Of a stretch of 11,148 nucleotides of DNA, positions 7,501 to 11,148 are shown in pieces. The position numbers were made by a program, and so were the translations under genes. The first letter of the stretch is position 1. Each line of letters starts with the position of its first letter. The notes under the pieces are model-generated. The model ran no database searches. It had not been told where the DNA came from and worked only from the letters and a program-made list of their open reading frames with translations. The DNA comes from Ignavibacteriota bacterium. Its GTDB lineage: Bacteria > Bacteroidota > Ignavibacteria > Tepidaquicellales > Tepidaquicellaceae. The stretch is taken from contig PNBM01000122.1 of NCBI GenBank assembly GCA_003135995.1, positions 4,366-15,513 of the forward strand. Reading direction: 5' to 3'.

Positions 7501-8125
7501 CACTTCCTCCATATCCACCCCAAACAATCATTTTTGAACCCGTCCATACAGCTGTGTGGTTACATCTGCCAACCGGTGCATTGGTTGTAGAAGTTGCTGT
7601 CCAGGTATCTGTAGCAGGGTTATAAATACCGCCGGTATTAAATAATCCATTGCCCGCTCCTCCCCAAATAATCATTTTTATACCTGTCCATATTGCCGTA
7701 TGGTAATAACATGCCTGTGGAGCATTAATAGTTGATGTCGCTGCCCATGTGTTTGTTGCGGTATCATATATTCCGCCTGAATTCAAATAGCTGTTATTAT
7801 ATCCACCCCAAATAATCATTTTTGTACCTGTCCAGATTGAAGAAGGATAATCACGTGCTACAGGTGCATTTGTAAAAGGAGTAGCTGTCCAGGAATTTGT
7901 GGCAGTATCATAAATTGCGCCACTATTCATATAATAAGGGCTGGTATAATTATACCCTCCCCATACAATCATTTTATTTCCCGTAGAAACTGCTGTATGC
8001 CATACTCTCGGAGTAGGTGCATTTATAGTAGTTGTCAAAATCCAATTTTCTTGAGCGTAAATTGATGACAAGGAAAAAGAAAAAAAAATAAATAAGAGAA
8101 ATATATAGTAAAAAAATTTTTTCAT
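4514..8125 (-). CDS. Giant exported Kelch-propeller / fibronectin-III / dockerin-like protein
   Basis: A 1203-residue exported protein. Residues 1-24 are a Sec signal peptide (cleavage near IYA|Q). Residues 26-372 hold seven Kelch-type repeats of 46-51 residues (NAP-x-AR-x-HTA-x-WTG-x-KMI-x-WGG ... TGG-x-YDP-x-x-DTWTATST). The N-terminal NWILTT probably supplies the strand missing from repeat 7, closing a seven-bladed propeller. Residues 373-992 hold six FnIII-like domains ending in YYWRV...WNFTT. Residues about 997-1100 form a beta domain with NYYIVVRHRNHLETWS, followed by a dockerin-like pair at 1111-1160: GDENQDGSIDAAD and CDFNGDLSVDAAD, both with intact calcium-ligand Asp/Asn. The last 40 residues are charged and Asn/Lys-rich. 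A protein-protein or glycan-binding surface role is plausible. No T9SS type A domain is visible, and none is hidden in other frames downstream. Its ATG lacks a Shine-Dalgarno sequence; the signal peptide supports it. No cohesin partner is in the window. Confidence 0.92.
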   Translation of the reverse strand: MKKFFYYIFLLFIFFSFSLSSIYAQENWILTTTINAPTPRVWHTAVSTGNKMIVWGGYNYTSPYYMNSGAIYDTATNSWTATPFTNAPVARDYPSSIWTGTKMIIWGGYNNSYLNSGGIYDTATNTWAATSTINAPQACYYHTAIWTGIKMIIWGGAGNGLFNTGGIYNPATDTWTATSTTNAPVGRCNHTAVWTGSKMIVWGGYGGSVLNTGGIYDPSTDTWTAISTTNAPTARRYHSAIWTGSKMVIWGGNNGGALINTGGVYDPESDTWTATSTVNAHPATESFTTIWTGTKMIVWGGNTWAGFLNSGKIYNVIADTWTSISTTGAPEARYLHTAVWTGSKMIVWGGWNGSSHINTGGLYFNPVVIPPPSAPTLNSPSNGAVNVSVIPTMIWNSSTGASSYRIQISTDSTFAAINFDSANVPGTTISVPSGKLTNNILYYWRVTASNGGGASNYSNLWNFTTIVPIPTAPSLLIPANNSIGNPLNLNLVWNKPQYASGYNVIIATDTGFTNVVMNDTTLTDSVKVLTNLSVLTKYYWKVRAKNIAGWGIFSSTYYFKTVGAPSIVVLASPLNNSVNLPLAFSLCWFKSIDQTLLTNKKSNNNKKGNSPLAVTNYWFEYGTDSTFATVLTRDSLLTDTVKSLSGLNYITKYFWRVKAKNQTGWGNFSNVWNFTTIVPIPVSPIIISPATGSIDISLTPALDWSDVTYVSNYRVQVSVDSLFGTTAIDSTGIIVSNINIPSGKLTTLTKYYWRINASNIAGTGAWSTIWNFTTIPNAPNPPVLISPSNGTTGQPVNLTFVWRKAIETILTIPNISKNNNNQIPFNNDVLTLNKYWLEYTSTDSTFVTGVLRDSSATDTLKSVTLTYNTKYWWRVKGKNQTGWGSFSTVWSFTTMFPVPVAPTLLLPANNATGVSLTPLLDWNDVTYATSYRIQVSSDSTFSTTAFDTTGVTSSQLTVPAGKLTGLTRYYWRIYASNTSGSGPWSSICNFRTLQNLTLNLKVYLEGFWDGVQQVTDTVRIYLAGGTSPYTLVDSITVLISATGTAVLTFIKAPNANYYIVVRHRNHLETWSKLPQAFITNVSVNYDFTTAANKAYGDNMKQVGSVWVLIVGDENQDGSIDAADAYDFINQYGNIGYFSCDFNGDLSVDAADVPLLITNYGLTKVVPTLEILPPDLRKQNQIIKKIEMGNTFIMKKNNNLIKSE
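5150..7009 (-). repeat. Six fibronectin-III-like domain repeats, including a duplicated two-domain unit
   Basis: Residues 373-992 encode six domains of two kinds. Type A (domains 1, 4 and 6) has YRIQ(I/V)S-x-DSTF and PSGKLT...YYWRI-x-ASN. Type B (domains 2, 3 and 5) has a T-DT/S-x-K-x-L core and KAKN-x-x-GWG-x-FS. The order is A-B-B-A-B-A, so domains 3-4 (5798-6415) and 5-6 (5150-5785) look like copies of one B-A pair. Both type B members of these pairs carry an Asn/Lys-rich insert at the same place, which domain 2 lacks. Confidence 0.75.
7010..8026 (-). repeat. Seven tandem Kelch-type coding repeats (~144 bp each)
   Basis: Residues 34-372 encode seven repeats of 51, 48, 48, 48, 49, 49 and 46 residues. 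Each has a NAP/GAP start, a W-T-G-x-K-M-I-x-WGG core (W-T-G replaced by S-T-G in repeat 1), a (T/S)G(G/K/A)-x-Y motif and, except the last, a (D/N)(T/S)W(T/A) end. The seventh lacks the W strand and runs into the Pro-rich linker VVIPPP. The count of seven and the missing last strand match a closed seven-bladed propeller. Confidence 0.9.
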
Positions 8126-8616
8126 AAAAAAACATGATAGATTTAATCAGAGGTGTATTTTTCCTGCTAACTATAGAGTAGATTCTTAATAACTAATCCT
8201 ATGAAGATAAAAACGCATTTCATATTATTATCTCAATGCTCAAATTAACTCGGGTGACATACTTTATTCCTCATATGAAATTAATATAATTGCATGTCAA
8301 AACAAATATAGTATTGGAGGGATACAATACACTATTGCGTTCCAATTAGAAAGAAAAATATATAATTCATATTTGCCGGTTAAGAGTATCTTTTTGGTTT
8401 ATTGATTTTATAATAAATATTATCCGTAACGTTTCAAAAACCGCGGTACTAAAAGTGTGATTTTTAATGAGAAAAAACACATCAAATTAAATCAAAGAAG
8501 AAAGAGTAAGGTAATGAAATCGCACAAAGACAGCGAAATATTCAGAACAATTATGGTATACAAAAAAGCCGGAAGCAAAACATTCCGGCTGTTTAATATT
8601 AATTTGAAACAGATTT
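8126..8616. other. 491-bp AT-rich intergenic region, no gene seen
   Basis: The region between the two large minus-strand genes holds the terminator of the right-hand gene at 8562-8590 and presumably the promoter of the left-hand gene. No clear -10 or -35 pair can be picked out. CAAATATA at 8303-8310, read on the minus strand, matches the Bacteroidota -7 box TA-n-n-TTTG, but it has no matching -33 element and would give a long leader of about 170 nt. A 15-codon ORF at 8201-8248 (+) starts with basic and hydrophobic residues but has no ribosome binding site. I see no other structure. Confidence 0.55.
8562..8590 (-). terminator. Intrinsic terminator of the 14-repeat propeller gene
   Basis: AGCCGGAA (8567-8574) pairs perfectly with TTCCGGCT (8583-8590) around an 8-nt loop. 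On the minus strand the stem runs into a six-U tract (plus-strand A run 8562-8567). It starts 26 bp past the stop codon at 8617, and the sequence is a near copy of the terminator at 4454-4484. Confidence 0.85.
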
Positions 8617-10716
8617 TTATTTTATTAAAATCATTTTCTTAGTCTCGCTGAAATTATCCGTTGTTAGCCTATAAAAATAAACTCCGCTCGGATATTTCGA
8701 GGCATCCCACTTTGCTTCATAAGTCCCGGGAGTTTGCGTTTCATTTACGAGCGTTTCAATTTCACGGCCGGGCATATCGAAGACAACAAGTTTCACAAAA
8801 CTATTCGCCCGTAAATAATATTTTATATTTGTCGTCGGATTAAATGGATTCGGATAGTTTTGTAAAAGATTAAAATTTGTTGGTAAATTATTTGTTAATA
8901 ATTCATCCGCTTGCATTTTTGCCAGTGAATACCGGAAAACTCCGAATCCGGATATACCCGCATAAATAAAATCATTATCTGTACATAATGATATGCAATT
9001 TAAACCTTTTAACCCGCTGTTTATTTTAGTCCATTTTATTCCCGTCAATGTTGTATAAAAAATTCCTGAGTCAGTTGCTGTAAAGACCCTGTTCTGATTA
9101 GTAGTAAAAACTAATCCCGTAATCGTAGAATCTATAAGACCTGAATTAAACTTTGTCCATACATCTCCGTTATTTTTTGAACGGAAAACTCCCCCATCTG
9201 TCCCTGCAAAAATTGTAGTACCTGATAAAGTAAGAAAACTTACATTTGTATTTGATAATCCAGAATTAACAAGTGTCCAGTTATTTCCGTTATTTGTTGA
9301 GCGGTAAACCCCGTCACCGGTTCCAGCAAAAATATTATTGTTATTAACTGCAAGAGCAACAACAGGCGTATTAAATACACCGTTTGTGACTAAAGTCCAG
9401 CTATTACCATTGTTACCCGAACGCATTACATCCCCCGAAGGTCTGCCGTGAGTATTTCTGCTTCCTGCAAATAAATATTGGCTGTTCGAAGTAATGGATA
9501 TAACTCTCGATCCGTTATACCCGGTTTTTGTCCAGGAATTTCCGTTATCACCTGAACGAAATATCATAAAATTACTTCCGGCAAATAATAAATTTCCCTT
9601 AAATCCCACAGAATATATATTGTCTGAACCGAATATAGAGTTTGTCGGGTACCACGTGCTTCCATTATCATCTGTAAATGAAACTCCCTTATCGTATGCA
9701 CCGGCAAATAGTATATTCGGCTTTGCTGCCATACTTGTAACATCTAAATATGGCAAACCATCAATTGTGGCTTCCCACGAATTTCCTTCATCAAAAGAAG
9801 CAAATATTGCACTTGTAGTTCCGGCGAAGAGATTATTTCCAAAAGAATAAATTTTAGTTACATCAAGACCTTTATTTACTGCAGTCCACTTTGTTCCAAA
9901 ATTTGTTGATTTATAAATACCGTAGTTTGTTCCTACGTATATATTATTATTCATAAATGTTAAAGAACGTGTATCAATATGGTTAGAGCCGGTTCCCGGC
10001 AATCCGTTATTCACTAATGACCAGGAAGAACCGTTATCTGTGGATAAATAGACACCATATTGATAACTTGAAATAAAAATTTTATCATTAACAACTAATA
10101 AATCTTCAGCAAGCAAAAATGATGGTAAGCCGCTGCTTACATTAATCCACGTTGCCGCGAAATCATCTGAACGATATATTCCATTGCCTGATGTTGCCGC
10201 AAATAAAGAAATTCCGTTATTAGTTTTCAAAGCGAGAGCATTAATCCAGTACGATAAGCCTGAAGCACTCCAGTTAACTCCGGAATTTGTTGAAAAATAA
10301 ATTCCATTTGATGTTCCTGCTATAAGATAATTAGTATTATTAATAGTTTTTGAATTCAGTGCTAATACTATAGTATTTTCAATTCCTGAATTGTAAGGTG
10401 CCCAGCTATTAGTTCCAATAGATGTCCGGTAAACTCCATTTTGAGTCCCGGCAAATAAATAATTTTCATTTGAATTAAATGAATAAACATATAATGAATT
10501 ATCATTGTTCAGACCGGAACTATACTTATTCCATTTGGCACCTGAATTTGAAGTTTCAAAGATACCATTACCAAAAGAACCCGTATAAAGATTATTTCGG
10601 TCATTCGTATAGAATGAGAGAATGTTCGCGCCCCGGGGTCCAGCCGTTTGTTTCCATTGCCCGGACGATATATCTGAAAAAGATATAATTAATAGTATCA
10701 AAATAATTTTTTTCAT
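8617..10716 (-). CDS. Secreted 14-repeat BNR/Ycf48-like propeller protein with T9SS type A sorting domain
   Basis: A 699-residue exported protein. Residues 1-19 are a Sec signal peptide (MKKIILILLIISF, cleavage near SSG|Q). Residues about 21-605 hold about 14 repeats of roughly 40-45 residues of the form N-x-(L/I)FAGT-x-x-GV(Y/F)RS-x-NNG-x-(N/S)W-T-x-x-x-x-GL. The clearest are INNTNYLIAGT, NNIYVGT, NNIFAGTGDGVYRSTNNG and TTIFAGTDGGVFRSKNNG. The first strand, QWKQTAGPRG, is left over at the N-terminus and the last repeat (FGVFRYSLAKM) lacks its W strand, which fits ring closure. Fourteen repeats would suit two seven-bladed propellers, as in Cel74-type or sortilin-like folds; this is inference. 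Residues 611-699 are a T9SS type A domain (YPNPFNP, VVFDMPGREIETLVNE, SGVYFYRLTTDNF, KKMILIK). No catalytic residues of known propeller glycosidases can be identified. There is no Shine-Dalgarno before the ATG. Probably cell-surface or released; function unknown. Confidence 0.93.
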   Translation of the reverse strand: MKKIILILLIISFSDISSGQWKQTAGPRGANILSFYTNDRNNLYTGSFGNGIFETSNSGAKWNKYSSGLNNDNSLYVYSFNSNENYLFAGTQNGVYRTSIGTNSWAPYNSGIENTIVLALNSKTINNTNYLIAGTSNGIYFSTNSGVNWSASGLSYWINALALKTNNGISLFAATSGNGIYRSDDFAATWINVSSGLPSFLLAEDLLVVNDKIFISSYQYGVYLSTDNGSSWSLVNNGLPGTGSNHIDTRSLTFMNNNIYVGTNYGIYKSTNFGTKWTAVNKGLDVTKIYSFGNNLFAGTTSAIFASFDEGNSWEATIDGLPYLDVTSMAAKPNILFAGAYDKGVSFTDDNGSTWYPTNSIFGSDNIYSVGFKGNLLFAGSNFMIFRSGDNGNSWTKTGYNGSRVISITSNSQYLFAGSRNTHGRPSGDVMRSGNNGNSWTLVTNGVFNTPVVALAVNNNNIFAGTGDGVYRSTNNGNNWTLVNSGLSNTNVSFLTLSGTTIFAGTDGGVFRSKNNGDVWTKFNSGLIDSTITGLVFTTNQNRVFTATDSGIFYTTLTGIKWTKINSGLKGLNCISLCTDNDFIYAGISGFGVFRYSLAKMQADELLTNNLPTNFNLLQNYPNPFNPTTNIKYYLRANSFVKLVVFDMPGREIETLVNETQTPGTYEAKWDASKYPSGVYFYRLTTDNFSETKKMILIK
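8902..10656 (-). repeat. About fourteen tandem BNR/Ycf48-like coding repeats
   Basis: Residues 21-605 are a run of degenerate repeats with the core (L/I)-(F/Y)-(A/V)-G-T ... S-x-x-x-G-x-x-W. I count thirteen complete and one terminal incomplete unit. One unit (near residues 370-405) is longer because of the extra segment RNTHGRPSGD. Divergence is high at DNA level, so the array is old. Confidence 0.75.
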
Positions 10717-10842
10717 AATAGTAAATTTATTTATAGTAATATTGTTAAGAATAAAAATTTTTGACTACGTAATATATTATTCAATAGGTCAACTCGAAAT
10801 GAGACCCGTTGAATTTAGAATTTGAATAAAAAATTTATTCAC

Positions 10843-10891
10843 AGGAGTATTATTTATGCCAACTATCGCGAACCCGTATAAGAAGAAATAA
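10843..10891 (+). CDS. 11-codon ORF with strong ribosome binding site (possible microprotein or leader peptide)
   Basis: A perfect AGGAG at 10843-10847 lies 8 bases before an ATG at 10856. The ORF MPTIANPYKKK ends at TAA 10889-10891. This is the best ribosome binding site in the window, while the annotated starts at 1337, 8125 and 10716 have none. The peptide is basic at its end. It lies divergent from the propeller gene at 10716 and convergent with the DUF1801 gene, so it has no downstream gene within the window to lead into. It may be a real small protein, a leader, a remnant of a longer gene, or chance; no homologue can be named. Confidence 0.3.
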
Positions 10892-10938
10892 CTAACGATG
10901 TAAAAATTTAACAAATCATACACTTAAAAATCAATTTA

Positions 10939-11148
10939 TTACTTTCCATTTAGAATTTTCTCCGCATTATCGCAGGAATATTTAATCAGCTGACTCAGAA
11001 TTTTGTCGTCTATGTCTGAAAGTTTTTTTATATAAAGACATCCTTTCCCGGTTTTATATTTTCCGAGCATTGCAAGCATATCTTCATTTCTTACCGCACC
11101 CATAATATAAAGTGATATCTGTTGTTTGCGAGGTGAAAATCCTACCCT
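10939..11148 (-). CDS. DUF1801 (YdhG-like) protein, C-terminal part
   Basis: The frame is open to the right edge, so the start lies outside. The 69 visible residues read GFSPRKQQISLYIMGAV ... NEDMLAMLGKYKTGKGCLYIKK-LSDIDDKILSQLIKYS, then a short Lys-ended tail. The G-F-S-P-R-K-Q, L-Y-I-M, LGK-x-KTGK-x-CLYI-x-K-L-x-D-(I/V)-D series is the signature of DUF1801 proteins, small cytosolic proteins of unknown function with a YdhG/YjbR/CyaY-like fold, usually about 110-145 residues. No signal peptide can be judged. It is the only gene here that is not a predicted secreted protein. The stop codon is at 10939-10941. The family call is by motif recognition and is confident; function is unknown. Confidence 0.88.
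   Translation of the reverse strand, partial: RVGFSPRKQQISLYIMGAVRNEDMLAMLGKYKTGKGCLYIKKLSDIDDKILSQLIKYSCDNAEKILNGK

Noticed and set aside
7010..8026. Regular ~144-bp repeats that could suggest a CRISPR or satellite array
   Set aside because: The repeats are in one open coding frame, with a Kelch protein pattern and no identical short repeats or spacers.
8201..8248. 15-codon ORF beginning MKIKTHFILL
   Set aside because: Looks like the start of a signal peptide, but has no ribosome binding site and ends quickly; no remnant of a longer gene follows.
8457..8642. 61-codon plus-strand ORF in the gap before the 14-repeat gene
   Set aside because: It reads through the terminator at 8562-8590 and into the 3' end of the opposite gene, and has no convincing start.
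9494..9850. 118-codon plus-strand ORF
   Set aside because: Antisense to the propeller repeats; Pro/Ser/Phe content is what repeats of this kind give when read in reverse.
1631..10716. The minus-strand genes read as one operon
   Set aside because: Gaps of 491 and 678 bp each contain a terminator, so single transcription units are more likely.

Overview
The window is AT-rich and looks like a chromosomal segment of a bacterium from the FCB group, most probably an Ignavibacteria/Chlorobi-like lineage. The main evidence is that three predicted proteins end in the same ~90-residue type A sorting domain of the type IX secretion system (T9SS). That domain has a YPNPFNP motif, a central V-x-D-x-x-G-[RK]-E motif and a final [KT]KKM(M/I/L)(L/M)IK, the form common in that lineage. 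Most starts also lack a clear Shine-Dalgarno sequence, as is usual in Bacteroidota-like genomes. The lineage is inferred from protein signatures; no rRNA or other marker gene is present.

Layout, left to right. (1) 2-442 (+): 3' end of a propeller-type secreted protein with a T9SS signal. (2) A strong hairpin at 473-504 lies between convergent genes. (3) 558-1337 (-): a small exported protein with an acidic Ca-binding-like loop and an SH3-like C-terminus. (4) 1631-3835 (-): a secreted protein made of two duplicated propeller-like halves plus a T9SS signal, with a rho-independent terminator. (5) A 678-bp AT-rich gap holds a candidate promoter and an imperfect inverted repeat. (6) 4514-8125 (-): a 1203-residue mosaic of seven Kelch repeats, six fibronectin-III-like domains, a beta domain and a dockerin-like pair, without a T9SS signal. 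(7) A 491-bp gap. (8) 8617-10716 (-): about fourteen BNR/Ycf48-like repeats plus a T9SS signal. (9) A short gap carries an 11-codon ORF with a good ribosome binding site. (10) 10939-11148 (-): the C-terminal part of a DUF1801 protein, the only cytosolic-looking gene.

The window is therefore a cluster of cell-surface or extracellular repeat proteins. The three large minus-strand genes are each followed by their own hairpin terminator and separated by gaps of 491-678 bp, so they are probably transcribed singly. No enzyme active site, transport system, phage or transposase gene, CRISPR array or RNA gene was seen. The substrates or partners of the propellers cannot be read from sequence. I found no clear case for a wholly new multi-gene system. 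The most unusual items are the Kelch/FnIII/dockerin protein with no recognisable T9SS signal, its duplicated FnIII pair with Asn/Lys-rich inserts, two near-identical terminator modules, and the 11-codon ORF.
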